This document shows, piece after piece, positions 42,524 to 54,031 of a stretch of 64,000 nucleotides of DNA. Position numbers and translations under genes: made by a program. Under the pieces are notes generated by a model, which was not told the origin of the DNA, did not search any database, and was given only the letters and a program-made list of their open reading frames with translations. This DNA comes from Crambe crambe (lineage: Eukaryota; Porifera; Demospongiae; Poecilosclerida; Crambeidae). Location of the stretch: assembly GCA_963924555.1 (NCBI GenBank), contig OZ004581.1, forward strand, positions 5,123,338 through 5,187,337. The letters run 5' to 3'. Position 1 is the stretch's first letter. Every line of letters starts with the position of its first letter.

Positions 42524-42687
42524 GTTTAGCATTATTGTTTTTTTCTTTTCACTTGTTCGTTTACTTTTTATATGACCTCATTTTTTTTCATTTAGAGAGG
42601 CTGGCTAGCTAGCTAGGTACTGGTTGGCACGCGTGTATGTACATGTGCATGTACGTGTGATAGTGACAGACGTTCGTGTGTGACAAA

Positions 42688-42730
42688 TGACGTCATTAAT
42701 TTCAAAATGGCTGACATAGTATCGTTTGTA
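42688..42730 (+). promoter_or_regulatory. Promoter-like CRE plus ATGGC motif, copy A
   Basis: A perfect CRE, TGACGTCA (42688-42695), stands 11 bases before AAAATGGCTGACATAG, whose ATG opens a 14-codon frame. CRE sites and AANATGGC elements are common in TATA-less core promoters. Copy B has the same arrangement at 62528-62570. Function is inferred only. Confidence 0.3.
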
Positions 42731-43328
42731 ATGAAAAGTCGTTCAATGTGACTGATTATTTTGGAGCAAAACTATGTGGATAACGATGGTAAAAGCACAT
42801 TGTGTGATTATAACTGCTCAAGTTGATATGAATTTGATTGTTGTATGTGAAATGATCATGGAGTTACAGCCGTCAAAGAAAATCTGATGATGATGTTGAT
42901 GATGAACGAATCATAAAAAATTAGATTTAGACGGTGGCTGGTGCCGATTGTTGATGCTGTTCAGTTGAGCAGACATATCATCATCTTCTGCATTTTTTCT
43001 GGATGTAAGAAGTTTAGTTGAGCCTGTAGCAAGAATAGAAGAGATACAGAGAGTCCACTTCGTATCATTCTAATGAGAGAAGCCATGCCCATTCTGCTGA
43101 AACCCTACATAGAGAGTGCTACCACACTCTCTGATAACTGTGTGCCAGAATGGCTTGCTATATAGAATCTATAATAATAACTGCATGCCAGAATGGCTTG
43201 TCTGTAATAATAACTGCATGCCAGAATGGCTCACTAGAATGATAGCTAATTTGTTATTCTATTTTCCTCTCCTTCTCTTGGCTAGTGTTATTGATTGGAA
43301 GAGATGTCATTATTATTTTAAATCCATG

Positions 43329-43390
43329 CAGCTACCAATCAAAAGTTAGCAATAAATGATCGTGATGCAATCTGTGAGACCTTCATGATT
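43329..43390 (+). pseudogene. Degenerate upstream duplicate of the 43.6 kb death-domain exon
   Basis: AAATCCATGCAGCTACCA and AGATGCAATCTGTGAGACC (with differences) parallel 43613-43690, and TAGCTAATTTGTTATTCTAT precedes both. The coding part stops matching after CTTCATGATTCTGATATG. This looks like a partial tandem duplication of about 325 bases. Confidence 0.6.
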
Positions 43391-43624
43391 CTGATATGAT
43401 AAAATGCACACCATGCACATGTATACAAAATGATGCAGCATTATGTGTAGAGCTCTCATAAATTGTCGCATGCGCATGGGAGCTCTGTCGATTAACCAAC
43501 ATTAAACATATACCCCACATCCATTTATTTACACCCATCTATTTTTAAATCACATGTGATTGTCATGTTGTCTATAATAGCTAATTTGTTATTCTATTTT
43601 CTTCCTCCTTTTAAATCCATGCAG

Positions 43625-43879
43625 CTACCACTTTAAAGTTAACAGAAAGTGATCAATATGCAATCTGTCAGTTCCTAAAGTACCTGCCTGATTCTGATGT
43701 GAAAAAATTGGGCAAAATACTGCAGTTACAGAGTCGTACATTGGAAAAAATGAAGGATTACCCACTTGATATCAATGTATTACTAGAAAGCATAATCAAG
43801 GACGCCTGTACTTGGGATCATCTGATAGAAGCTCTTGAAAAAATTGGTCGGGATTCGGAAGCAAAAAAAATTGGTGGTT
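43625..43879 (+). CDS. Death-domain exon, phase 1 at both ends
   Basis: After TAAATCCATGCAG the frame reads TTLKLTESDQYAICQFLKYL, PDSDVKKLGKILQLQSRTLE and KDACTWDHLIEALEKIGRDS, to the donor T|GTAAGT at 43880. The six-helix pattern ending W..LI.ALEKIGR is typical of death domains, which form homotypic complexes in apoptosis and immune signalling. 255 nt, 85 codons, symmetric phase 1-1. If the donor is skipped the frame ends at TAA 43885-43887. Confidence 0.75.
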
Positions 43880-44858
43880 GTAAGTAAAGTAGTGTAATCA
43901 TTTCATAAATAAGTTGGCTCTTAATCTGCTTACTATAACAAGGTATCCCCAAAAAGTCAAAAGGTTCTGTAGATGATTTTTTTTTTTTCATTTTAAGGAT
44001 GTGGTTCTGGCCAAGCACATGGTGCCAACTTTTTGAAATTGATTTTGGGGTCACCATATCCCACTAACCACACCCACTGACCACTCCCATCATATTATTA
44101 TACAACAAAAAATTAGTATACCATAAATTATTGGGTTAGATAATTCATGTTTACAATTTTCATGTTGATTTGCTTCTTATTTATAATTAGCTTTTACACT
44201 ATTTTGTTAAATTTCATGTATTAATTTTCATTATTGAACATGACCACGAAAATAAATCAACATTGAAAATTTCCCAATCTATGATATTTTGACAGCTTTA
44301 GGTAGCTTTCTATCAGATGTACGTGTAGCCTTAAAATTTTGAGTGATCCGGTTGAAATGCCAGGCCATGCCCACTAAAGCTTAAAACATCGGTCCTTAGC
44401 CGGTCCTTAGCTGAAATGAAGTCATTGCCTACAAGTTTTAAGTCTATGCTATCAGTTTGAAGCACCATGAGGTGATTTAAGCGGGCTTGGCATAGCTGCC
44501 AACCGTCCAGGGTTGTTCAGGGATTTGGCCATAATGTCTAGGTGTCCAGGGATTAAGTCCATTTCATTGCTGAGTTATCAGTGGTAGCCAGAAGGTATTT
44601 TATAGGGTCTACAGCATTATAAAATCCAGGAATTGTCTGGCATTTTTACTTCCAGGTGTTGACAGGAACTAAATGTGTATTCATGAAAAGTGGTATAGTT
44701 GAAACAATATTAATTATTATAATTCCTCAGTAAAGGTTGACTCATACAACCTCTCTAAGCAGTTAAATTTCACTGTCATCAAAGCTTCATAAACTAGTAT
44801 ATTGCAATCAGAGTGCAACACAGCTGCTAATTAATTTTTCCTGTGAAACTATGCACAG

Positions 44859-44927
44859 TGTACATAGGAAAGAAAACCTTTGGGGACCTTGGACCTTACG
44901 ACGAACCTCCAAAAGAACCTGCTGTTG
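44859..44927 (+). CDS. 69 nt phase-1 linker exon
   Basis: Between ACTATGCACAG and GTAAGT it encodes YIGKKTFGDLGPYDEPPKEP and AV, phase 1 at both ends. Its last 10 codons align with the 36 nt linkers at 33634 and 47843 (PPKE motif), so it is an extended member of the same linker series. Confidence 0.55.
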
Positions 44928-46999
44928 GTAAGTATTTTAAATGTTGCAAGATGTGTGCACATACCTACCACCTTAAAGGGTGTATTAGAGCTAGAAATAA
45001 CTGCTGGTCATTGGAAATGGCCAACCAAGTTTTAAGTAGCTATTACAGGATACTGAATGTCAGTCAAATAGAACAGTGATTACTGTCAGGTTTTACTCTT
45101 GAGATGATAAGGTGATAAGAGTTCATGCAACTATGCAGTGAAATCTGTATGAGTTAAGAAAAATGATGGTACATGGCCTAGTGGTCTCTTAAGAGAGGCG
45201 ATCTCTGAATGCAGGTGGACTGTATTAACTCAATTAATTCAGTGGCATGTATATAAATAAAGGAACTGCATTTTATGCTAATGAGTCAATTTTGGTCTTT
45301 GGTGGGAGAGGGGGATTGAGTAGTTACCCCCCCCCCCCCCCCCCCCCCCTCCACTCCCTTGTGACCCACTCTGGGAAAACCTGACAGTCAGCCGGATTGA
45401 TGCAGCCAGATTAATAATTTTGCAGTTTACAAATAGAAACTATAATCAACTCTGAAAATTTTAGAGCTTAGACTAAAGTAAAAAGGCTTCAAATATAGCG
45501 CTAATTAAAAGCTGGCTAGTCAGCCATGAAACCCCACCCACTCACTTTTTAGTAGTGCATGGGCAACAGATATTCAGCCTTTTCTAGCTACCTGGGAGCT
45601 GTTTCTCAGCAACAAGGAAGCTAGTGCTTTGAAATTAACTTAACTATTATAGAAATTGTAATTTTGTCCTGGATTACTTGCAGATTTGCCATGTCCTGTA
45701 TTGTTAGTGAAGCACATTCTAACAACACCATTTTCAGACTTAATTTGGTATCAGATGAAAGTACTTGGCTATCTTATCCTGATCTAGCCAATTCCTAGTT
45801 TCTTTTGGCTGGAAATGTGAAAAACTTACAGAATACAGCTGTGATAAAGGATACAATGCAGAAGGTCAAGTAGCAATAAAAATAGTTATGGTAGAGTTCA
45901 GCTCTAATGGCACACCAAAAACGAGAGAGTCAAATCACCTAGTCCTAGAAAGTTAGAACTACTGTATATAACATGTATAAGAGTTAACACAACCACATGA
46001 GAATGAAACAAATTTTTAACTTACGTAACACAGAAATGACTACAAATAAACAGAAGTCCAGAGTTCACCACAATAGCAGCCCACACTCATGTGTTTAGGA
46101 TGGATGAATCTTGATGTTATTGTGAAATAAGAATAATAATTATGCATTCAATTTCAAGAGCTTCCATATGGGTGCCACAGGGTTTCATCGGGGGGATTTG
46201 CCTCCTTGGATATTTTTGTCCCCCTCCCCCTAGAAATTTATAACAATCATATACAGACAATAATCATGTACACACATGAAAGAGAATCAGATGTTAGATC
46301 AGATGTTATGTTAGTTAGTTATGAATGATTTGAAGCCCTCCCTGTTGCTTAGTATTTACAGCCAGGGTTTCAGAGGGGGGATGGGAAACCCCCACCCAAA
46401 ATCGGTGCCCTTAACTCAATACACAACATTACTGATACTATGAAAATAATTAACCAACAATGAGTCCTCCAAAAACAAATATTTTCGTTCGGGGTTCATG
46501 CAGAAAGGGCCTTGCCGTGGCATACGATCATTTATACCATGTCAGATCTACTTCCCCTCCCCTAAAAAAAATCCTGTATGAAACCCTGACAGCTGACCGT
46601 TAAAAAATGACACCCCTCCTCAGCATCTATATATTTGTTTGTGCCCCCTCCCCCAGTGAATGAAACTCTGCATGGTGGCCAGTATATAATTTGCTTTTAT
46701 TTCTTCAGCATATAATCATTTTTCATGTTGAATTAATTTCTTATATATCTAAAGCCTACTTATAATTGACTTTAACACTACTTCCACATTTAAAAGCGAT
46801 TTACGGTACCACATACGTCTGATTGTTATAATATGCCATGGATTATTATTAGTTGCTAAGCTATTCTTCACCATTAACTTTAGTGTAGCATTTTTAGTTG
46901 CAGCTAATCAGCTACAGTATATCAACCTCAAAAATTTGTGTACAACCTTGTGATTGTGTGTGTAGCTATAGCTCTTTACAATATGCCCTTGAATTGCAG
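44928..46999. other. Intronic or intergenic DNA with repeats; no further exon recognised
   Basis: It contains a C23 run (45327-45349). AAAGGCTTCAAATATAGCGC ... AGTCAGCCATGAAA near 45480-45530 recurs near 55125-55170. GGGTTTCATCGGGGGG- and GGGTTTCAGAGGGGGG-like strings lie near 46.18 and 46.37 kb. ATCAACCTCAAAAATTTGTG (46919) parallels 32755 upstream of the first death-like exon, marking the left limit of that duplication. Confidence 0.5.
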
Positions 47000-47326
47000 T
47001 CACACTTGAAGAGATCTGTGAAAATGTTAAAGTTTCACCAAAGACACTTGATCAAAAGTGTACATTTGAAGGCCAAGATATTCTTGCTGATTATTGTGGT
47101 GATTGGGAAGAAGTTGCAAGGAAGTTATTCCCACCAGACACTGTAGACAATCTTATTGATGATGTTGGGAAGAAAAAGTATCAAAGATCAGAATTTGTGC
47201 GGATATGGAGAGAAGAACATGGGCACACAGCAACGTATAAGAAATTTTTTGAAGCTCTTCTTGAGTTGAAGTTTACAAAAAAAGTGGAAAATGCTCTCAA
47301 AAAGCTGAGAGAAAAGAAATTATTGG
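47000..47326 (+). CDS. Death-fold (death-like) domain exon, copy 2
   Basis: After CCCTTGAATTGCAG the phase-1 frame reads TLEEICENVKVSPKTLDQKC, FEGQDILADYCGDWEEVARK and FVRIWREEHGHTATYKKFFE, ending LKKLREKKLLG at 47335. It lacks an ATG. It is open throughout and about 65-70% identical to 32855-33197 by eye, with changes mostly conservative, so it appears functional. The donor G|GTTAGT again overlaps a TAG stop. 109 codons, symmetric phase 1-1. Confidence 0.75.
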
Positions 47327-47842
47327 GTTAGTTAGGGTGAGCAAAGCAAGCCCCACACAAGGGAGTTAGTTGAGAAATTTCTAATATGCACATACATTCT
47401 ATAGTTGCAGTTTCTTTACATGATGTATGGGTGCAAACAAAGCATGTGCACAATGCCTGGAAATCAAGATTAACTGAAAAAGTGGGGCTAAATTTAAACC
47501 TTTTACAGTGGAACCTCACAGTCAACTTTGTGGGCATTTGAGACACAACCACAGAATTAGCCTTAAAGCTTGAATTATTACTACCTGCTTGTAGCCAAAC
47601 AAGGACTGGTATACAATGTCTTTTCTGAAGCCTTGTTGCAAGTACGTGCAGGGAAGCAGCTTCAAATTTGAGATGGGAATGCCTATAGTAGACAATGTAG
47701 CTACGTATTAGCTTATTTATGTACACTATTAACATTAATAATGATATTTTGACTACAAAATTTATATATTACACTGCTCATTATTTATTATTTAATGATT
47801 AATTCATAAAAGTTTATAATTATTGCTCATTATCTCCAACAG

Positions 47843-47878
47843 AACAACATCCAAAAGAATTTGCTGATGCTGCTTGTG
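47843..47878 (+). CDS. 36 nt phase-1 linker exon, copy 2
   Basis: Between TATCTCCAACAG and GTGAGT it encodes (E)QHPKEFADAAC. It keeps the length and both splice sites of 33634-33669, in a duplicated intron context. Confidence 0.6.
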
Positions 47879-48012
47879 GTGAGTAAACTACATATAACCA
47901 GCTCTAGCTACATACTTATGTACATGCATGTATAACCCTGTACAACACATATAAGAGGGATCTACTGGAATCAGTGTAGCAAGTTGGTAGATATTATTAC
48001 TTTATTTTCAAG

Positions 48013-48041
48013 GAATTCGTATTGCTCCAGATTCTAGCGAA
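48013..48041 (+). pseudogene. Shortened linker exon, copy 2
   Basis: After TTATTTTCAAG it reads (G)IRIAPDSSEV and then TAA at 48045. Compared with 34375 a 17-base stretch is missing. GTATAA at 48042 could still act as donor; otherwise the frame ends here. Confidence 0.4.
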
Positions 48042-48159
48042 GTATAAATTTATTTAACCCCCTCCTGTGGCTATGAATATTATGAATCATCATGCCATTA
48101 GCCTTAGGTCTGTTATATCGACCACGTTGCCAGTAGTGATTAAGCTACTCTCCAATTAA

Positions 48160-48402
48160 TCAGAGAGTGGTAGCTCTCTCTATGTAGGGATGACGTTGAT
48201 GTTGGATATAGACTAATACAAAAGTGAAATTCTAGTTGATGTTCCCCCACTTAGACTTAACAAAAGCTACTGCGAATGATTATCCTGCTTACTAGAGCCT
48301 ACTACAAAGTGCAGAACAAGTTTCAGGATCAGGGAGCTTACTGTTTCAGAAAATGGCAAGCAGGTAAGTCGCCAGATTCTTCTTCTTCTCTATTATCAGT
48401 CT
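48160..48402 (+). mobile_element. 5' part of a foldback-family unit
   Basis: Begins TCAGAGAGTGGTAGCTCTCT, followed by ATGTAGGGATGACG and the body up to TTCTTCTTCTCTATTATCAG. The hairpin has lost bases. Diverged from the 38-41 kb units. Confidence 0.7.
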
Positions 48403-48808
48403 AGTCTGGCATAGCCACACCCCCGAGCGCAAAGCGCGAGGTGGTCTGTTAGAAGTAGCAGAAAATCTGCTACTGCACGAATATCACTAGGGACATGCAA
48501 ATTATGCCGGCATAGTTTTGGGCATAATGGGTTGAACCTTAATACCAGCACAATGCTGGCATAATAGAGGATTTTTACTTCCAGGGGTTGGCAGATATGG
48601 AAGTATTGACGTCGACTCTTGAGTTCCTTTGTATAAACTGCTGAATTAGAGTAGCCACCTACGTAATTGGTGGTGGTAACTGCTGTTTTCTTTACTAAAT
48701 GTTCCAGCAAACTAACTTGCTGCTGATAAAATTATGATGGATGACTAAAAGAGGTTGCAATTATGCTACAATAAACCTAATTTTCTTACTAATTTTTAAA
48801 AGCATAAT
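48403..48808. other. No gene recognised
   Basis: It contains CCCCGAGCGCAAAGCGCGAGG, a palindromic GC patch near 48421, and GGCATAATGGG / GCTGGCATAATAG motifs related to 31.3 kb. A 104-codon minus-strand frame here shows no similarity. Confidence 0.35.
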
Positions 48809-48958
48809 TAATACTTATTGCACACTCCTGCGTTGAATATCATGATTTATTACTACCCGAGGTGGGAATATTTCACGAGGCCGTAGGCCGAGTGAAATAT
48901 GCCCAACCGAGGGTAGTAATAAATCTGATATTCAACAAAGGAGTGTGCAATAAGTATT
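48809..48958. repeat. 150 bp near-perfect foldback MITE
   Basis: AATACTTATTGCACACTCCT ... TTATTACTACCCGAGGT pairs with ACCGAGGGTAGTAATAA ... GGAGTGTGCAATAAGTATT around GCCGTAGGCC. GAGG-rich palindromic centres also occur at 21409-21482 and 54958-55062. Confidence 0.85.
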
Positions 48959-48960
48959 TT

Positions 48961-50311
48961 ATTATATATATACGTGGATTCAAGCAAAATACATGATAGT
49001 GTCTTTACTTGTTCATAATGGTAACTGAACAGTTATAAAAGTTAAACTGACTCGTATTTCTTGAATCAACCTTTACACTCTTATTTTTGATGTTTAATGA
49101 TGCCTGCATATCTTGAAGTGGCAAAGAATCATCTGGCTTTCCACATAGTGCACTGCTCAATTTTTCAGACATTGCCAGTTTAATACCATTTGCAGTCTTG
49201 CTTGCATAGCTACGAATACTGCTTTCACTCCTATGTCCACTCACACACATAATGTGACGAGCTTCAAATCCACATTCATCCAGAATGGTGACAGAAGTGG
49301 CTCGAATTGAATGGTTAGTGTATTCTCTTGATAAATTAGCTAGCTTTGATATCACTTTCATCTTGCTAGCAAGAGTGTTTACACCAATACACTGATTATC
49401 GTACCAAACAGGGTCCTCTAAGTCTCCCTTTTTCTTAGGACGCTGAAAGAAAGCACTGCATTTAGGATTCAGCTTTTTTTCAATTGACTGTACTGGACAC
49501 AAAATGTCTCCTGGTCTCTCAAACATAAATCCACCTTCCTCTGCTTCTGTATCTTCCCTTCTATTCTTGGTAAGTTCATCCTTCAGTTGAAAAACGTATT
49601 TCCTGCCAAAATCCAAAAGAATCCATCTGAAGCTCTTTCAAATTTTCCTGCCCACGTTTACAAAAGAAGAGCATTATCTCAAACCAAACTTTATTCTGCA
49701 GACCTGTGGGTGTTGCAGTGTCAAATGCCACACTTTGGTACAGTTTTTTCAGGTCCTCCTTGGCAATAGCAGGCTTATGCTCTACTTTTGCTTTTCCTTG
49801 TTTTTTTTAAATTCTACTACCTTTGCTTTAAATACACGGTTCGCTTCATTGAACTCGCTACCATTAATAATGTCTACATCTGGCCTACTACTCTTGATGA
49901 AACGGCATAAACCAAACCTTATGGCTGTGAGACTTGACTTTGAGTATGGTTATTTATCCTTTCTCCTTGCTTCTACGTTTAACAAGTCGTTCAAAACTGG
50001 CATTGGAAATGAAGCAAAGTCCGTAGACTGACCTTTTTCTTGCAAATATAGTTGGAAAACTCCCACCGCTACTTTAGTAGCTCTCTTAGTATTCTGGCTA
50101 TCTTTATTGCTCAGCAATGTGGCTATATCATCTTCAGTAATGTTAGCAAATCTAGTAGAACTTGCCTCGGCCATCCTAGAAAAATGGTTACTAGGCACGA
50201 TTTATTTTCTGTGCATGCGTAGACGAGGCATTGAATAATACCATTGAATACCGTGAATTATTCAACGGTAATGGGCCAATCAGATTGCTTGAATCCATAT
50301 ATATATATAAT
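48961..50311 (-). mobile_element. Tyrosine-recombinase (Crypton-like) element remnant
   Basis: A broken tyrosine-recombinase gene is bracketed by TATATATACGTGGATTCAAGCAA (48964-48987) and TTGCTTGAATCCATATATAT (50285-50304). The 13-base core TGGATTCAAGCAA is exactly inverted. Cryptons usually lack inverted repeats, so the boundary is tentative. CCGTGAATTATTCAACGG near 50250 is another palindrome by the right end. Confidence 0.6.
49005..50198 (-). pseudogene. Crypton-type tyrosine recombinase (DUF3504-like), three frameshifts
   Basis: Minus-strand segments in order: 50198-49950 (SAM-like N-terminus, RFANITEDDIATLLSNKDSQ); 49949-49782 (SLTAIRFGLCRFIKSSRPDV); about 49790-49620 (TPTGLQNKVWFEIMLFFCKR); and 49616-49005 (catalytic end). 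The last contains NHSIRATSVTILDECGFEAR and HIMCVSGHRSESSIRSYA, giving the H-x-x-R, H-R and tyrosine residues of the recombinase core. The segments abut in shifted frames with no introns needed, so at least three indels have killed it. The GLQNKVWFEIMLFF motif is typical of Crypton-derived DUF3504 proteins. Confidence 0.75.
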
Positions 50312-50846
50312 AATAGGCATTATTGTTGAGCATAATAGGGCAGGGGTTCTGGCATTGGAGCATAGCATAATAGAGAAGAAAAAAAGCATGTCTCTAAATA
50401 TCATTACCTAAGCACAGTGTGGACCACAGTGTACACCACAGACATGCAATAGATAACCAACACCACTGCTGCTATGGAGAAACTATCCAGTGCACTGCTC
50501 TGTGTCAATAGCTTTTCTCCTTAAGAGCAATATACCTTTCATATATAGAGAAGTACCCTCTACACATAGCTAAACCCTTCAGGGACCATACTCTCATGAT
50601 CCAAATCACAGGCTAAAGATTTCAACAGTGGGAGCACATGCTTGGATTTGACAGTCCTGTCATACTTCTTTTCCACAACCATAGCAGATATACATTTTGT
50701 TGATTATTTTAATCATATAACCACGTGTTGTTTTTATTACTTACTGCCATGACCACAAGCTAACCATAATGGAAATTCCAATCTGACAACTCAAAGTACC
50801 AGATGCTTCGTGCTCGGGGTGTGGCAGGCAACCATCACAAACCACT
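50312..50846. other. No gene recognised
   Basis: GAGCATAATAGGGCAGGGGTT and related motifs continue at the left. The rest is unremarkable AT-rich DNA with no frame of interest. Confidence 0.35.
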
Positions 50847-52184
50847 CAAGCTAAAATTAATATTTCTGGATAAGTCCACTCCAAATGCTACCAGCTACAA
50901 TCTTTTCTACTCGTTGATCCTCGAAAGAGTCGTTATAAAAGGAGACACTACAGGACACAGCACTACACAGCACTATAGCTACTTATTGGAAGCCATTTTA
51001 ATTTTATTAATGGGAATGCGCATGTAATTGATATCAAATTATCTGAAATTATAATATTGTCATGTGCACCTAGCTCATGCATAGCAGCTAGCTGTCAATA
51101 CGATCCATCTACCTTTGTAATTTTGGTTAATTTGGTGAGTGAAGTAAGCCACTATCAGGTGTGTTGAGGAAATCCACGATATAGCTATGTGTGGATTTTC
51201 TGTTGTACCATATGGCCAGAAATTAGATGTGGCCGAAAATTGTTATATTATTATTCTTCTTCTTAGACAACCATATACCCGACATATATGTAGGGAATGT
51301 TGGCTGGATGTACAGAACAAAGATTGATCCCATTTCATCCTTCTTGTTTCCTTACTTTTTTGAGCAGTGGTCATCCCTACATCTTTTTTCATTTCAAGAA
51401 ATGCTTTTTCCCTTACTTGTTCCTGGTCTTTTTTCCTCTCTTTTATGGTTTTAGCTATGTATAGAGTTCATTCTTCTATGTGTATGCAGGGACAGATGAA
51501 AGAAGTTCTCCAATAGTTCTCCAATAGCATACCAGCCCAATCATTATCGAGTCAAGGTGTTGTGTTTTATTGAGCCATACTTGGAGGTCGAAGATGCTGA
51601 AATAGAATCTACCGTGGTGAATCTAAATCCCCGAATCGATACAGTAGTCTATCATCATTATCCAGAGCTAGAGCTAGCTAGAGACAGCTGAGTAATAATT
51701 ATGATTTCGAATAATTGGATATTCAAATACATGCGCATGCGTATTATAGAAAAGATGGCTTCCTAATTGAATTAGTCGAGTGCTGTGCTCCGTAGTGTCT
51801 CCTTTTTCATCGACTCTTTCGAGGATCAACAAGTAGAAATGATCGTAGTTCGTAGAATTTGGAGTGGATTTGTCCAGAAATTATGGCTGTAGCTTGAGTG
51901 GTTCGATAGATATGGTTGTCTAAGAAGAAGAAGAATAATAATAATAGAGAAGAAGAAGAATCCAGCGATTTACCTACTTGCCGTATTTCTGAAACGGTAA
52001 GCTCCCTGGTCCTGAAACTTGGTCTGCACATTATAGTAGGCTCTAGTAGGCTGGATAATCATTCACAGTAGCTTTTGTTAGGTCTAAGTGGGGGAACTAG
52101 AATTTCACTTTAGTATTAGTCTATAGGCGGTGCGCGTGGCCGTCCGAGTCATCCCTACATAGAGAGTGCTACCGCACTCTCTGA
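50847..52184. mobile_element. Cluster of three foldback-family pieces
   Basis: 50847-51065 is a body fragment (CTCGTTGATCCTCGAAAGAG). 51238-51660 is an arm plus tail on the plus strand (TGGTCATCCCTACATCTTTT). 51663-52184 is a reverse unit ending in the hairpin AGAGAGTGCTACCGCACTCTCT and CTGA, then TA. The flank TACAGTTTATAATAAGATTG is the repeat also at 458-478, so the last unit inserted into that repeat. Confidence 0.75.
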
Positions 52185-52430
52185 TACAGTTTATAATAAG
52201 ATTGCCATTGACCTAATTTTGTATATAATTTTTTAAGGATATGTAGTTAGCATCAAGGCTTGATTCAGACTAATGCCTAGGGTTTACGTTCTGAGCACAA
52301 CATCAAGAGCGAAAGATTCGCTAGTCAGTTGTGTGGGTCAAGGTCCAAGAATCGTGTCTACAGGGAGGGGCATAAAAATGTCTACCACATTGTAGGTTGA
52401 AAGCTAGCAAGTTGGAAAATAGGGATGACA
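52185..52430 (+). repeat. Flanking repeat related to 458-560
   Basis: TACAGTTTATAATAAGATTG, TGCCATTGACCTAATTTTG and TGCCTAGGGTTTAC follow in the same order as at the left end of the window, with small insertions. Confidence 0.6.
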
Positions 52431-53395
52431 CGAACGGCACCTATAGCAAAAATGAAATTCTAGTTCCCCCACTTGGACTTAACAAAAGCTACTGTGAATG
52501 ATTATCCAGCCTACTACAAAGTGCAGACCAAGTTTCAGGACCAGGGAGCTTACCGTTTCAGAAATACGGCAAGCAGGTAAGTTGCTGGATTCTTCTTCTC
52601 TATTGTTGTTATCATTATTCTTAGACACCATAACTCTCGAACCACTCAAGCTACAGCTATGATTTCTGGATAAATCTACTCCAAATTTTACCAGCTACAA
52701 TCTTTTGTACTCGTCAATCCTCGAAAGAGTCGATAAAAAAGGAGACACTACAGAACATAGCACTCGACTATTGCATGTGCATATAATTATTTGATATCCA
52801 ATTATTCGAAATTATAATATTACTCAGCTAGCTAAGCTAAGCTAGCTAGCTAGATCTAGATAATATATGCGTGTGCTAGATGATCATAAATGATCACTCG
52901 GGGATTTTAGATTCATCAATCCATACTCTATTTTCTCCAACTTACTATAGCTCAACACTTCAAGCCTTAACTCACTGATAAATAATCATTCGGCTGCTAT
53001 GCTATTGGAGAACTATACATCTCAAGAAAATTCTGTTCCTGCATAGTACACATAGAAGAATAAAGTGTACATACATAAAGAGAACAGGAACAAGTAAGGG
53101 AAAAAGCATTTCTGTGAATGAAAAAAAAATATAGGGATGATCATTGCTCGAAAAAGTAAGGAAATAAGGGTAGGGATGAAGGATGGAAATGGGATCAATC
53201 TTTGTTCTGTATATCCAGCCAACAATCCCTACATATACGCACTATTTATCTGAAGCTACCAGATGTATATGTAGGGATTGTTGGTTGGATATACAGAACA
53301 AAGATTGATCCCATTTCCAGCCTTCATCCATACCCTTGTTTCCTTACTTTATCTAACAGCACATTTCACGGAAATGTTTTTCCCTTTATATATCA
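52431..53395 (+). mobile_element. Diverged, near full-length foldback-family unit
   Basis: The body begins within the GGACGGC(C) region without its hairpin and runs through GCAGACCAAGTTTCAGGACC, CTCGAAAGAGTCGATAAAAA and the arm pair TCTGTATATCCAGCCAACAA / TTGTTGGTTGGATATACAGA near 53209-53300. The arm sequences have more mismatches than at 39-40 kb. Confidence 0.7.
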
Positions 53396-54031
53396 TCTTG
53401 GGAGTGAAGTAGGAATAGTTACCTCGTAGTTGGAGATGGGTAAGGGATTACTGGACTGAAGTTGACTCTCTTGTTGCTGAACTTTTTTGAACCGCACACA
53501 GCCATCCCTACTTTTCTTTACTTGTAATAATTATACCTTTGGGCTTGTTAAAATTAATGGTGTTAAGTATCCAGGGATAATTACTGATTGGGAAACGATC
53601 TTACAAAAAAACATTACATGCAAAGAAATCATTCTTGAGGGTGTGAACATACATGTGTCCATCCCTGAAGACTCGTGTACAAAATTTAATAGCTAATTAT
53701 GAATGAGCTCTAAAAAATAAATCAACATGAAAATTGTGAACATGAATTATTACTATCTAAAGAAAATTTCCCAATTTACAGTATACATTATAGTGTCCTT
53801 CCCCACTCCACCCACCCCTTTATCATTTATCGAAAGAGGGACATACTCATTCTAAGATGATCTTTAACTTGAGAGTGCCTGCATGTATACTTTTGCTAGT
53901 TAACACGTCCACAAACAAGAGTAGCATAACCAAATCAGGTAATTAGCTATATCCTGGACTCAGATCATGGGTATCAATTAATACTCTGGTCACTTCCCCA
54001 TGGTAATTACCCTATTTCATATCCATAACAG
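53396..54031. other. Interval before the CARD exon; one unexplained open frame
   Basis: A 69-codon frame at 53487-53696 includes YTFGLVKINGVKYPGIITDW and EIILEGVNIHVSIPEDS. Its composition looks protein-like, but I see no family and no clear acceptor. About 53700-53780 has AAAATTTCCCAATTTACAGT, an end-like piece of the 33.7 kb element family. A TAACAG acceptor closes the interval. Confidence 0.4.

Larger units (their letters stand above)
41277..43232 (+). repeat. Right part of the 2.6 kb duplicated segment, copy A
   Basis: It matches 61134-63053 almost base for base. Differences include a 27 bp tandem duplication near 41830-41870, a shorter C run, and small indels near 42960 and 43050. Homology ends after GAATGGCTCACTAGA. 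Confidence 0.88.
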
